DNA of 64,000 bases from Hamadaea tsunoensis DSM 44101 (GTDB taxonomy: Bacteria; Actinomycetota; Actinomycetes; Mycobacteriales; Micromonosporaceae): the NCBI RefSeq assembly GCF_000428945.1, contig NZ_AUAX01000017.1:186001-250000 (forward strand). The letters are read 5' to 3'. Made by a program: the position numbers and the translations under genes. Below, piece after piece: positions 9,126 to 16,581 of this stretch. The notes beneath the pieces were generated by a model, which did not search any database, was not told the origin of the DNA, and saw only the letters and a list, made by a program, of their open reading frames with translations. Position 1 is the first letter of the stretch. Every line of letters begins with the position of its first letter.

Positions 9126-10052
9126 ATGATCGAGGCACGACAGCTCACCAAGCGCTACGGCGAGAAGACCGCGGTCGACGGGCTCGACTTCACCGTCCGC
9201 CCCGGCTCGGTCACCGGCTTCCTCGGGCCCAACGGGGCCGGGAAGTCCACCACCATGCGGATGATCGTCGGCCTCGACGCGCCGACCAGCGGCACCGTGA
9301 CCGTCCGCGGCCGCCGTTACGCCCAGCACTCGTCGCCGCTGCAGGAGGTCGGCGCCCTGCTGGAGGCCAAATCGATCCACCCCGGCCGCACTGCGTTCGA
9401 CCACCTGACGGCCCTGGCGTACACCCACGGCATCCCGAAGCGCCGCGTCCACGAGGTGATCGAGCAGACCGGCCTGCAATCGGTCGCCCGCAAGCGTTCC
9501 GGGGCGTTCTCCCTCGGCATGGGGCAGCGCCTCGGGATCGCCGCCGCGCTGCTCGGCGACCCGGCCACGGTCATGCTCGACGAGCCGGTCAACGGCCTGG
9601 ACCCCGAGGGCGTCCTGTGGATCCGCAACCTGCTGACCCAGCTCGCGGGCGAGGGCCGCACGGTGTTCGTCTCCTCGCACCTGATGAGCGAGATGGCGCT
9701 GGTCGCCGAGCACCTCATTATCGTCGGGCGCGGCCGGCTGCTGGCCGACACGACCGTCGAAGCCCTCGTACGCGACGCCGGCGGTGACACCGTCGCGGTC
9801 GCCACCGCCGACCCGGCCCGGCTGCGGGACCTGCTCAGCGCGCCCGGCGTACAGATCACCGGCGAGCCCGGCAGCGAACGCCTCGCCGTCACCGGCCGGT
9901 CCGCCCGCGAGATCGGCGCGGTCGCGGCCGAGCACGGCATCGCGCTGTACGAGCTCACCCAGCACCGCGTGTCGCTGGAGGAGGCGTTCATGAACCTCAC
10001 CCGCGAATCCGTGGAGTACCACGCCACCCGACCCGCGAGGAGCGCGGCATGA
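9126..10052 (+). CDS. ABC exporter ATP-binding protein (ABC-2 type)
   Basis: 308 residues from the ATG at 9126, preceded by GAGGGA. Walker A GPNGAGKST, signature FSLGMGQRLG, Walker B TVMLDEPVNGLDPEG and switch FVSSHLMSE, followed by a C-terminal regulatory tail of about 85 residues. The upstream 190 bp holds a TTGACA at 9060 and a TAGCGT at 9079, but their 13-bp spacing makes them a doubtful pair. It overlaps the permease gene by 4 bases, and a kinase/regulator pair follows, the usual layout of antibiotic- or stress-responsive exporters. It is clearly paralogous to the ATPase at 42228 (same GPNGAGKSTTMR and MLDEPVNGLDPEG-type motifs). Confidence 0.92.
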   Translation: MIEARQLTKRYGEKTAVDGLDFTVRPGSVTGFLGPNGAGKSTTMRMIVGLDAPTSGTVTVRGRRYAQHSSPLQEVGALLEAKSIHPGRTAFDHLTALAYTHGIPKRRVHEVIEQTGLQSVARKRSGAFSLGMGQRLGIAAALLGDPATVMLDEPVNGLDPEGVLWIRNLLTQLAGEGRTVFVSSHLMSEMALVAEHLIIVGRGRLLADTTVEALVRDAGGDTVAVATADPARLRDLLSAPGVQITGEPGSERLAVTGRSAREIGAVAAEHGIALYELTQHRVSLEEAFMNLTRESVEYHATRPARSAA

Positions 10053-10894
10053 CCACCGTCACCGACACCCGCCCGGCGGCGGCCACGCCGACCGTCCCGC
10101 GTCCCGTCTACAAGGTCACCGGGCGGGGGACGCTGCGCTCGGAATGGTCGAAGTTCTGGTCGGTCCGCTCGACATGGATCACCGTCGCCCTCGCGCTGAT
10201 CGCGCTGGTCGGCTTCGGCACCATCGCCGCGTTCCGGTACAAGTCGATGATGAGCGGCGGCGCCCGGCACGTCGACCGGGACTTCCTTGACGCCACCTCC
10301 GTCAGCCTGACCCTCTTCGGCGTCAACTTCGGGCAGCTCGCGCTCGGCGTACTGGGGGTGCTGTTCGCCGCGGGCGAGTACACCACCGGCAGCATCCGCT
10401 CGACGCTGACCGCGGTCCCGAAGCGGCTGCCCGTCCTGTGGTCCAAGGTCGCCGTCTACGGCGTCGTCGCGTTCGTGATCGGCACCGTCGGATCGTTCGC
10501 GGGGTTCCTGGTCACCAACGCCATCGTCTCGGGCACCGCCGCCCACCTGTCGCTCACCGGCGACGTGGCCCGGTCGCTGTTCGGCGCCGGCCTCTACCTC
10601 GGCCTGATCGGGGTGCTGGCCGCCGCGCTGGGGGCGATCCTGCGATCGGTCGCCGGCGGCATCTCCGCGTTCATCGCAGTGATCATGCTCATCCCCGGCC
10701 TGCTGTCGCTGCTGCCGACCTCCTGGCAGGGTCACGTCGGGCCGTACCTGCCGAGCAGCGCCGGCGAGGCGATCTACACTCTGCACCAGCAATCCGACCT
10801 GCTCACGCCGGGTAAGGGAGCGCTCGTACTGCTCGGCTGGACCGTCCTGGCCGTCGCCGGGGCCGCCTGGCGCCTGGTCGGCCGCGACGCCTGA
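10049..10894 (+). CDS. ABC-2 type exporter permease
   Basis: 281 residues. It starts with ATGA overlapping the ATPase stop. The N-terminal LRSEWSKFWSVRSTW stretch, six hydrophobic segments, and the GEYTTGSIRSTLTAVPKR loop are typical of ABC-2 permeases paired with GPNGAGKS-type ATPases in actinomycetes. The paralogous permease at 42926 has the same loop (AEHSTGSIRSGLTAVPRR). Substrate unknown; antibiotic or peptide export is the common role. A 13-bp hairpin follows the stop. Confidence 0.9.
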   Translation: MTTVTDTRPAAATPTVPRPVYKVTGRGTLRSEWSKFWSVRSTWITVALALIALVGFGTIAAFRYKSMMSGGARHVDRDFLDATSVSLTLFGVNFGQLALGVLGVLFAAGEYTTGSIRSTLTAVPKRLPVLWSKVAVYGVVAFVIGTVGSFAGFLVTNAIVSGTAAHLSLTGDVARSLFGAGLYLGLIGVLAAALGAILRSVAGGISAFIAVIMLIPGLLSLLPTSWQGHVGPYLPSSAGEAIYTLHQQSDLLTPGKGALVLLGWTVLAVAGAAWRLVGRDA

Positions 10895-10904
10895 GCCCCC
10901 AACC

Positions 10905-10936
10905 GATCGGGGCGCGGCCGCCTCCGCGCCCCGATC
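10905..10936 (+). terminator. Hairpin between the exporter and two-component genes
   Basis: Perfect 13-bp stem (GATCGGGGCGCGG at 10905-10917 and its complement at 10924-10936) with a 6-nt loop. It probably ends or attenuates exporter transcription before the kinase gene. Confidence 0.7.
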
Positions 10937-10960
10937 CCCGTCCACGTGAGGAGGCCGGCG

Positions 10961-12235
10961 GTGAGCATCGAGGACGAGTTCGCCGGGCACCCGGCCGTCT
11001 CCCGCGTGGTGCGGATCGGCCAGCGGCTGCGCCGCCTCGACACCGATCATCCGTGGCTGCTCGACGCCGGGGTGGTCGTCTTCGTCGTCCTCGCGTTCTG
11101 CCTGCCGCAGCTGTTCGGCCACGAACGTCGCGGTGAACACGAGCCCGTGTTCTGGAGCGCCCCGGCCCCGCTGCAGATCGCGCTCCAGGCCGGACTGGTG
11201 CTGCCGCTGCTGTGGCGGCGGCGGTACCCGACCGTCACGTTCTACGTCATCGCCGCGACGTTCATCGTGCAGTGGTCGCTCGGCATCGCCCTGCGGGCGG
11301 ACATCGCACTGCTCATCGCCGGCTACAACATGGTCCTGCACGCCCGGCCGAACCGGCTCACCTGGGCCGGGCTGACCGCCATCGGCGCCATGACCCTCGT
11401 GGCCGTCCGCGTGTCCGGAACCGTCGCCCTCGGCGACGCGATGTTCCTGGCGCTCAGCACGCTCACCGCCGCGGCCGCGCTCGGCATCGCCGTCCGGCTG
11501 CGCCGCGCCCAGCTGCAGACCTTGCGCGAACGCGCCGCCCAGCTCGAACTCGAACGCGACCAGCGCAGCCGCCTCGCCGCCGTCACCGAACGCAACCGGA
11601 TCGCCCGCGAGATGCACGACGTCCTCGGTCACAACCTCTCGGTCATCATCTCCCTGGCCGACGGCGGCGCGGCCGCGTCCACCGTCCGGCCGCAGCGCGG
11701 CACGCAGGCGCTCGACCTGATCGGCGACGTCGGCCGCCGGGCCCTCGGCGACCTGCGGCGCGTGCTCGGCATCCTGCGCGACGACGACGACGCGGCGGAA
11801 CGCGCGCCGCAACCCGGCATCGCCGCGATCGCCACGCTGTGCGACCAGACCCGCGCGGCCGGCCCTCAGATCCACTACCGCACCGAGGGCGTTCTGGAGT
11901 CGCTCGATCCCGGCGTGCAGCTGGCGGCGTACCGCATCGTTCAGGAGGCCCTCACCAACAGCCTGCGGTACGCCGGTCCGCGTACCCGCATCGATCTCGC
12001 CCTGAGGGTGGACGAGCGCACGCTGACCATCGACGTCCACGACACCGGCGTACCCGACCGCCCGCAGCCGGGGCCGGGCGAGCCACACGCCGGCCAGGGC
12101 CTGATCGGCATGCGCGAACGCGCCGCCGTCTACCGCGGAACCGTCGACGCGCGACCCGATCCGCGCGGCGGCTGGACCGTCGCCGCCGTCCTGCACCTTC
12201 CCGACCACGAGAAGACCGGCACGCAGCCATCATGA
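10961..12235 (+). CDS. NarL-family sensor histidine kinase
   Basis: 424 residues. I chose GTG 10961 over an earlier GTG at 10946 because GAGGAGG at 10948-10954 is correctly spaced for it. The N-terminal half has about five membrane segments with little extracellular mass. Then comes a HisKA_3 region with the phosphoacceptor His in REMHDVLGHNLS, and an HATPase domain with IVQEALTNSLRYAG, DTGVPD and GLIGMRERAA. Kinases of this type often sense membrane-active compounds. ATGA overlap with the response regulator shows coupling. Confidence 0.92.
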   Translation: MSIEDEFAGHPAVSRVVRIGQRLRRLDTDHPWLLDAGVVVFVVLAFCLPQLFGHERRGEHEPVFWSAPAPLQIALQAGLVLPLLWRRRYPTVTFYVIAATFIVQWSLGIALRADIALLIAGYNMVLHARPNRLTWAGLTAIGAMTLVAVRVSGTVALGDAMFLALSTLTAAAALGIAVRLRRAQLQTLRERAAQLELERDQRSRLAAVTERNRIAREMHDVLGHNLSVIISLADGGAAASTVRPQRGTQALDLIGDVGRRALGDLRRVLGILRDDDDAAERAPQPGIAAIATLCDQTRAAGPQIHYRTEGVLESLDPGVQLAAYRIVQEALTNSLRYAGPRTRIDLALRVDERTLTIDVHDTGVPDRPQPGPGEPHAGQGLIGMRERAAVYRGTVDARPDPRGGWTVAAVLHLPDHEKTGTQPS

Positions 12236-12888
12236 TCACTGTTCTCATCGCCGACGACCAGCCGCTGCAGCGGTTCGGGTTCCGCATGCTGCTGGAGACC
12301 AACCCCGACACCGAGGTCGTCGGCGAGGCCGGCAACGGCGCCGAAGCCCTCCGCCAGGCCGAACTCCTGCGCCCGGACGTCATCCTCATGGACATCCGGA
12401 TGCCCGGCGTCGACGGCATCGAAGCGACCCGCCGCCTCACCGCGGCCACCGGCCGATCGCGCGTACTGATCCTCACCACGTTCGACCTCGACGAGTACGT
12501 GTACGCCGCGCTGCGGGCCGGGGCCAGCGGTTTCCTGCTCAAGGACGCCCGCCCCGACGAACTGCTGGCCGGGATCCGGGCGGTCGCCGGCGGCGACGCG
12601 ATCATCGCCCCGGCGCTGACCCGCCGGCTGCTGGACGCGTTCGCGCCGCATCTGACCGGCCCCGCCGCCCGGCCCGACGCCCGGCTGGGGGCGCTCACCG
12701 AACGCGAACGGGAGATCCTGATCGCGATCGGGCAGGGGTGGAGCAACGGCGAGATCGCCGACCGGCTCGTCCTGTCGGAGTCGACCGTGAAGACCCACGT
12801 CGGGCGGGTCCTCGCCAAGATCGGCGCCCGCGACCGGGTGCAGGCGGTGATCTTCGCCTACGACCACGGGCTAACCAAGCCGAAGTAG
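12232..12888 (+). CDS. NarL/LuxR-family response regulator
   Basis: 218 residues, start overlapping the kinase stop by 4 bases. The receiver domain begins TVLIADDQPLQRFGFRMLL with the phosphoacceptor Asp in VILMDIRMPGVDG; the C-terminal LuxR helix-turn-helix is LTEREREILIAIGQGWSNGEIA through STVKTHVGRVLAKIGARDR. It presumably controls the exporter directly upstream. It is paralogous to the regulator at 40290. Confidence 0.93.
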   Translation: MITVLIADDQPLQRFGFRMLLETNPDTEVVGEAGNGAEALRQAELLRPDVILMDIRMPGVDGIEATRRLTAATGRSRVLILTTFDLDEYVYAALRAGASGFLLKDARPDELLAGIRAVAGGDAIIAPALTRRLLDAFAPHLTGPAARPDARLGALTEREREILIAIGQGWSNGEIADRLVLSESTVKTHVGRVLAKIGARDRVQAVIFAYDHGLTKPK

Positions 12889-12924
12889 CCCCGGGGCCGC
12901 GCGTACAGCCGGCGTCCAGACGAC

Positions 12925-12957
12925 TTCAGCCGCGGCTCAGCCACCGGGGCATAACTT
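12925..12957 (+). promoter_or_regulatory. TTCAGC-N5-CTCAGC activator box plus -10, upstream of the degenerate ABC ATPase
   Basis: TTCAGC at 12925-12930, 5 nt, CTCAGC at 12936-12941, then 10 nt and the -10 hexamer TAACTT at 12952-12957. The ATG at 12965 follows after 7 nt, suggesting a leaderless mRNA. Four other promoters in the next 3.6 kb have the same geometry. Confidence 0.65.
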
Positions 12958-12964
12958 CCCGACC

Positions 12965-13630
12965 ATGATCGGACCGAGGCCGCCGGCGGACAACCTCCCG
13001 CTGTTCGCCGCGGCGCGGGCCGGTTGCCGGTCGTCGTCGCGGGCACTGTCCGATGTGACGTGCCGCATCAACGAAGGCGACCGCATCGCCGTGCTCGGCT
13101 CCGACCGCACCGGGAAAGGTCTCCTGCTCAAGCTCATCGCGGGCGAGATCGCCCCGGAATCGGGCACGGCCACCTGGCCGCGTACGCAGCAGCAGCGGCG
13201 TACGCGGCCACCCGTCGCCCTGCTGTCGGGCCGGCCGGAACTGTCCGACGCGCTCAGCGTCGTGCAGAACGTTCAGCTGCCGCTGCGCGCCGGGCTCCCC
13301 GGGCCGGTGCTGAGTGTGGACAAGGCGATGTGGGCGCTGGCGACCGTGGGCCTCGCGGACGTCGCCGAGCAACGGGTCGCGTCGCTGCGCCCGGCGACGG
13401 CGTGGCGGGTCATGATCGCGCGGGCGCTGGCCGGCCATCCGTGGCTCATCCTGGCCGACGACATCACCGGACGGCTCGGCGAGGCCGCCGCCTCCGATGT
13501 GGTCGACGCGCTGGTCGCCGCGGCCATCGCCGCTCCGGCAGCGCTGGTCGTGGCCACGTCCGACGTGATCGTGGCCGCGCGGATGACCCGCCAGTGGCGG
13601 CTGGGCGACGGCGTGCTGATCACCCGTTGA
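12965..13630 (+). CDS. Degenerate ABC-type ATPase domain protein
   Basis: 221 residues. The length and order of motifs are those of a stand-alone ABC ATPase, but key positions are altered. The P-loop region reads GSDRTGKG, with Gly where the Mg-binding Ser/Thr should be. The LSGGQ signature is replaced by LRPATAWRVMIARALAG. The Walker B region is LILADDITGRLGE, with Asp where the catalytic Glu is expected. ATP hydrolysis is therefore doubtful. No permease gene adjoins it. It is transcribed from a promoter with the TTCAGC box shared by the neighbouring envelope genes and overlaps the convergent deacetylase gene by 11 bases. It could be a regulatory or structural relative of MacB/LolD-type ATPases; function unknown. 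Confidence 0.75.
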   Translation: MIGPRPPADNLPLFAAARAGCRSSSRALSDVTCRINEGDRIAVLGSDRTGKGLLLKLIAGEIAPESGTATWPRTQQQRRTRPPVALLSGRPELSDALSVVQNVQLPLRAGLPGPVLSVDKAMWALATVGLADVAEQRVASLRPATAWRVMIARALAGHPWLILADDITGRLGEAAASDVVDALVAAAIAAPAALVVATSDVIVAARMTRQWRLGDGVLITR

Positions 13631-14414
13631 CCGGCAGCGGCTCCGCCGTCCGGTGCTCGGCCAGCGGGCCCAGGACGTAACCCGCGCGGTCGGCGTACCG
13701 GATCACGTGGGGCAGCGCGGCGATCATGGCGTCGGTCGCGCCGGGGAACCCGTGCTCGTCCGAATCGTGCAGCAGCACGGTACCACCGCCGGTGAGGGTG
13801 GCCCGGACCGTCGCCAGCACCGACTCCGGCGTCGTCGCACAGGTCCAATCACGACCCCAGGTGCTCCACAGCATCGGGGCCAGCCCCAGCCGCCGGGCCG
13901 TGACCAGGGCCGACGTCGTCGCCACCCCGTACGGCGGCCGGTACCAGCGCGGCGCCACCCCGGTGACCCGCTCCACCAGGTCCCGGGCCCGGCCCAGGTC
14001 GTCCCGGACCGCCCCCACCCCGCGGTACAGCAGCAACCGGTGCCGGTAGCCGTGCACCGCCACCTCGTGACCCTCGCCGACCATCCGCCGCCCGAGGTCC
14101 GGCACCCGCGCCAGCGCCTCGCCGAGCACGAAGAACGTCGCCCGCAGCCCGTGCGCCCGCAAGATCTCCAAAACCATGGGTGTCGTACGCGGATCAGGGC
14201 CGTCGTCGAACGTCAGCGCGACGTGCCCGGGCCGGCCGAGGCCGGAAAGCTCCGGCAGCCACCGGCGGCGCAGCGGGGCGATGGCGGCCAGCGCGGGCGC
14301 GGACTGCATCACCGCCAGGGCCGCCGCGACACCGCCCACCGCCAGGAGCGCCGTACCGAGCCGGCGCCGGGCCGCGTGGGTCTCGGCTGGAGCGGGCCGC
14401 AGGGAGTCGATCAC
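13620..14414 (-). CDS. Polysaccharide deacetylase (NodB-type, carbohydrate esterase 4)
   Basis: 264 residues from GTG at 14414, which lies 7 nt after a TAAGGT -10 box (leaderless). An N-terminal membrane anchor or uncleaved signal (about 18-45) is followed by the NodB domain: TFDDGPD with the catalytic and metal-binding Asp residues, metal-binding His pair in HGYRH, the RPPYG motif, and LLHDSD with the catalytic His. It should remove acetyl groups from a cell-wall polysaccharide at the outer membrane face, a change often linked to lysozyme or antimicrobial resistance. Its promoter carries the TTCAGC box. Confidence 0.92.
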   Translation of the reverse strand: MIDSLRPAPAETHAARRRLGTALLAVGGVAAALAVMQSAPALAAIAPLRRRWLPELSGLGRPGHVALTFDDGPDPRTTPMVLEILRAHGLRATFFVLGEALARVPDLGRRMVGEGHEVAVHGYRHRLLLYRGVGAVRDDLGRARDLVERVTGVAPRWYRPPYGVATTSALVTARRLGLAPMLWSTWGRDWTCATTPESVLATVRATLTGGGTVLLHDSDEHGFPGATDAMIAALPHVIRYADRAGYVLGPLAEHRTAEPLPVNG

Positions 14415-14421
14415 CAGGCCG

Positions 14422-14454
14422 ACCTTAGGCGCGGACGGCTGAAGTACCGCTGAA
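14422..14454 (-). promoter_or_regulatory. TTCAGC-N5-TTCAGC activator box plus -10 for the deacetylase gene
   Basis: Read on the minus strand: TTCAGC, 5 nt, TTCAGC (14454 down to 14438), 10 nt, then TAAGGT (14427-14422), 7 nt and the GTG start at 14414. Geometry is identical to the box at 12925. Confidence 0.68.
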
Positions 14455-14471
14455 CGTCACCGGGCGGCGGC

Positions 14472-14594
14472 TCAGAAATCCTCCTCGCCGCGCCGGCGGC
14501 CGCGTCGCCAGGAGATCACGAGGGCCAGGCCCAGCAGGACGTTGAACGCCAGCACCGCCCCGGCGACGATGATCAGGACCTGAGCCAGGGACAT
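14472..14594 (-). CDS. 40-residue single-pass membrane peptide
   Basis: The protein reads MSLAQVLIIV at the N-terminus, then a strongly hydrophobic segment (residues 3-27), then SWRRGRRRG and an acidic end EEDF. This is a textbook single transmembrane helix with a positively charged cytoplasmic side. A longer form from ATG 14603 (43 residues) is possible, but that ATG lies where the -10 hexamer should be; the TTCAGC box, 10-nt gap, hexamer and 7-nt gap lead exactly to the ATG at 14594. Small membrane peptides next to envelope-stress genes often modulate a kinase or transporter; that role is inference. Confidence 0.6.
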   Translation of the reverse strand: MSLAQVLIIVAGAVLAFNVLLGLALVISWRRGRRRGEEDF

Positions 14595-14601
14595 GCCGTC
14601 C

Positions 14602-14634
14602 ATGCTCGCCGGTGCCGGCTGAGGAGAGGCTGAA
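14602..14634 (-). promoter_or_regulatory. TTCAGC-N5-CTCAGC activator box for the 40-residue peptide gene
   Basis: On the minus strand: TTCAGC (14634-14629), 5 nt, CTCAGC (14623-14618), 10 nt, then GAGCAT (14607-14602) in the -10 position, 7 nt and ATG 14594. The hexamer is a poor match to TANNNT, but the spacing is exact. Confidence 0.55.
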
Positions 14635-15107
14635 GCAGGCGGCGGGGACGGCTCGTGAGGTAGGTGGCTCGTGACGAAGCGATCCCCAGATCAACTACCG
14701 CTGTGACGGCAAACGATCACCGGCGCAGGCGTGCTCGGCTTGATCGCGGCACGAGGCTTGATCAAGTACCCGAATGCTGTCAAAAGTCGCCCGATTTTGC
14801 AGCTTCCCGGCTCTTGATCAAGCGATGGGGATCCACTACTACGGATTCCGGGCACTCGATCATCGCCAACCACTCCGTGGCCGAACCGGTTCCCGGCCGG
14901 CGGTGAATACGCCCCCGCGTCAATGTCGCGTCTGGACAATCGCCGCAAAGCTCAAGTCCACTCCAACGATCTTGCGCGAGTGTCACGAATTCCATCCGAT
15001 ATGCCCGGAAGGCCCGGACATTCGCGCAAGATCGTCGCGGGAAGCAGGCGCCGGGGTGCGGGGGTGCGGGAAGCGGGCGCAGGTCAAGTGCGCCGCGCGG
15101 GGGCGGG
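14635..15107. other. Intergenic stretch with palindromes and no gene
   Basis: I see no supported coding sequence here. It holds two CTTGATCAAG palindromes (14757-14766 and 14813-14822, 56 bp apart), a GATCCCCA/TGGGGATC pair (about 14683 and 14826) and one copy of the 68-bp inverted repeat (14967-15034). Base composition is locally richer in A and T than the flanking genes. Confidence 0.5.
14967..15034. repeat. 68-bp palindromic repeat, copy 1
   Basis: Starts CGATCTTGCGCGA and ends TCGCGCAAGATCG; the terminal arms are inverted repeats with one mismatch in about 17 bp. Same length and same termini as the elements at 43690 and 60511. The inner sequence is most like copy 3 in the same orientation and copy 2 inverted. 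Confidence 0.8.
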
Positions 15108-15140
15108 TTCAGGTGGCTCTAAGGCGGTCCTTCCTAGCCT
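15108..15140 (+). promoter_or_regulatory. TTCAGG-N5-CTAAGG activator box plus -10 for the first COG4705 gene
   Basis: TTCAGG at 15108-15113, 5 nt, CTAAGG at 15119-15124, then exactly 10 nt and TAGCCT at 15135-15140; ATG follows 8 nt later at 15149. The box is a weaker match than its neighbours but has the same spacing. Confidence 0.55.
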
Positions 15141-15148
15141 GCGCCACC

Positions 15149-16402
15149 ATGACGACAACTCTGGCGGCCGGGCGTACGCCTCCGTCCACACGCATGATGT
15201 TGAACAAGGTCCCCGAACTCACGATGTGGTTCTGGATCATCAAGATCCTCTGTACCACCGTGGGGGAGAGCTTCGCGGACTGGATCAACATGACGCTCGG
15301 GGTGGGGCTGGAGAACACGTCGCTGATCTTCACCGCCGTTCTTGTCGTGGTCCTGGCCTGGCAGGTCCGGCTGGGCCGCTACCAGCCGTTCCCGTACTGG
15401 CTGACGGTGGTGGTCATCAGCATCACCGGCACCCTGTACACCGACATCCTCACCGACGACCTGCAGGTGCCCCTCGCCGTCAGCACCAGCGTCTTCGCCG
15501 TCGTCCTCGCCGTCGTGTTCGGCATCTGGTACGCGCGTGAGCGCACGCTGTCGATCCACAGCATCGTCACCCGGCCGCGGGAGGCGTTCTACTGGCTGGC
15601 GGTCCTCGTCACGTTCGCGCTCGGCACCGCCGTCGGCGACTGGACCCTGGAACTCACCGGCTGGGGACCGGGCGTGTCCGTCCTGCTGCCCGCCGGCCTG
15701 ATCGCCGCGGTGGTCCTCGGCTGGCGGCTCGGGGCGAGCCCGGTGCTGTCGTTCTGGCTGGCCTACATCCTCACCCGCCCGCTCGGCGCGAACCTCGGCG
15801 ACTGGCTGGCCTCCGGCACCGACGAGCACGGCCTCGGTCTCGGCACCGCGATCACGAGCGTCGTGTTCCTCGCCGCCATCCTCGCCACCGTGATCTACCT
15901 GACCGTGTCCCGCCGCGACGTCATCGAGGGAAATCAGCAGCCGCAGCATCCGAAGACCAGCACCTCGCGTACGCGGGAACGGATCATGCTGGGCTACCTC
16001 GGCGTCGTCGCGGTGGCCACGGCGGTGCTGCTGACCTGGGCCTCGGCGCAGCCGCACGCGACCGTGACCAGCGAGGAAGGGCCTGGCCCGGCGGTGGCCG
16101 ACATGACGCCGCAGCAGGCGACCCAGCACTTCCCGGCGGCGGACCTCGCGAGCCTGCGCGCGATCACCCAGGACTCGCTGGACAAGCTCAAGGCGGGCGA
16201 CCAGGCCGGTGCCACGGCGCGGATCAAGGACCTCGAAAGCACCTGGGACGACGATCAGTCCAGGCTCGAAGCGCTCGACGGGACGGCGTGGACCTTCCTG
16301 GACGGGCGGATCGACACGGTGCTGACCTCGATGCGGGCGTCGCATCCCGACAAGGCGGCCGAGGAGCGGGCGCTGACCGCGCTGCTCGCCTCGCTCGCCT
16401 GA
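15149..16402 (+). CDS. COG4705-type integral membrane protein with C-terminal extracytoplasmic domain
   Basis: 417 residues, ATG 8 nt after a -10 box. Residues 1-260 hold about eight membrane helices in a repeated pattern with conserved motifs: NKVPELTMWFWIIKILCTTVGESFADW, IWYARERTLSIHSI, FALGTAVGDWTLE and SFWLAYILTRPLGANLGDW. An additional helix near 280-300 (IMLGYLGVVAVATAVLLTW) is followed by a soluble alpha-helical tail of about 115 residues (SLRAITQDSLDKLKAGD and onwards). The paralogue at 16582 lacks this tail. Such proteins are found beside two-component and envelope-stress genes in many bacteria; their molecular function is not known to me. Confidence 0.85.
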   Translation: MTTTLAAGRTPPSTRMMLNKVPELTMWFWIIKILCTTVGESFADWINMTLGVGLENTSLIFTAVLVVVLAWQVRLGRYQPFPYWLTVVVISITGTLYTDILTDDLQVPLAVSTSVFAVVLAVVFGIWYARERTLSIHSIVTRPREAFYWLAVLVTFALGTAVGDWTLELTGWGPGVSVLLPAGLIAAVVLGWRLGASPVLSFWLAYILTRPLGANLGDWLASGTDEHGLGLGTAITSVVFLAAILATVIYLTVSRRDVIEGNQQPQHPKTSTSRTRERIMLGYLGVVAVATAVLLTWASAQPHATVTSEEGPGPAVADMTPQQATQHFPAADLASLRAITQDSLDKLKAGDQAGATARIKDLESTWDDDQSRLEALDGTAWTFLDGRIDTVLTSMRASHPDKAAEERALTALLASLA

Positions 16403-16440
16403 CCGCCAGGCACCTCGCCGCCGGAGGCACCTCCGGCAGC

Positions 16441-16470
16441 CGTGCGGGCACCGAACCCGGTGCCCGCACG
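16441..16470 (+). terminator. Hairpin terminator after the first COG4705 gene
   Basis: Perfect 13-bp stem (CGTGCGGGCACCG at 16441-16453, complement at 16458-16470) with a 4-nt AACC loop, 38 nt after the stop codon. Confidence 0.7.
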
Positions 16471-16494
16471 GCGCCACGCCGAAGACCGCTCGTC

Positions 16495-16527
16495 TTCAGC
16501 GTGGTCTCAGCGACCCCCGCGTAGCTT
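16495..16527 (+). promoter_or_regulatory. TTCAGC-N5-CTCAGC activator box plus -10 for the second COG4705 gene
   Basis: TTCAGC at 16495-16500, 5 nt, CTCAGC at 16506-16511, then exactly 10 nt and TAGCTT at 16522-16527. Unlike the other four, this promoter leads into a leader of roughly 50 nt carrying AAGGGAAG before the ATG. Confidence 0.65.
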
Positions 16528-16581
16528 CCCGCCGGGCGGCTCGGGCCGCCGACGTCCATTCGCCGGCGACAAGGGAAGCAC

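Noticed and set aside
9317-12208. A 963-codon minus-strand open frame opposite the exporter and kinase genes
   Set aside because: No recognisable domains, low-complexity Arg/Gly/Asp-rich translation, and it covers the reverse complements of three well-supported genes.
14425-14694. 89-codon minus-strand frame starting MIWGSLRHEPP
   Set aside because: Frame-shifted relative to the 40-residue membrane peptide that fits the promoter; the longer frame has no hydrophobic or conserved pattern.
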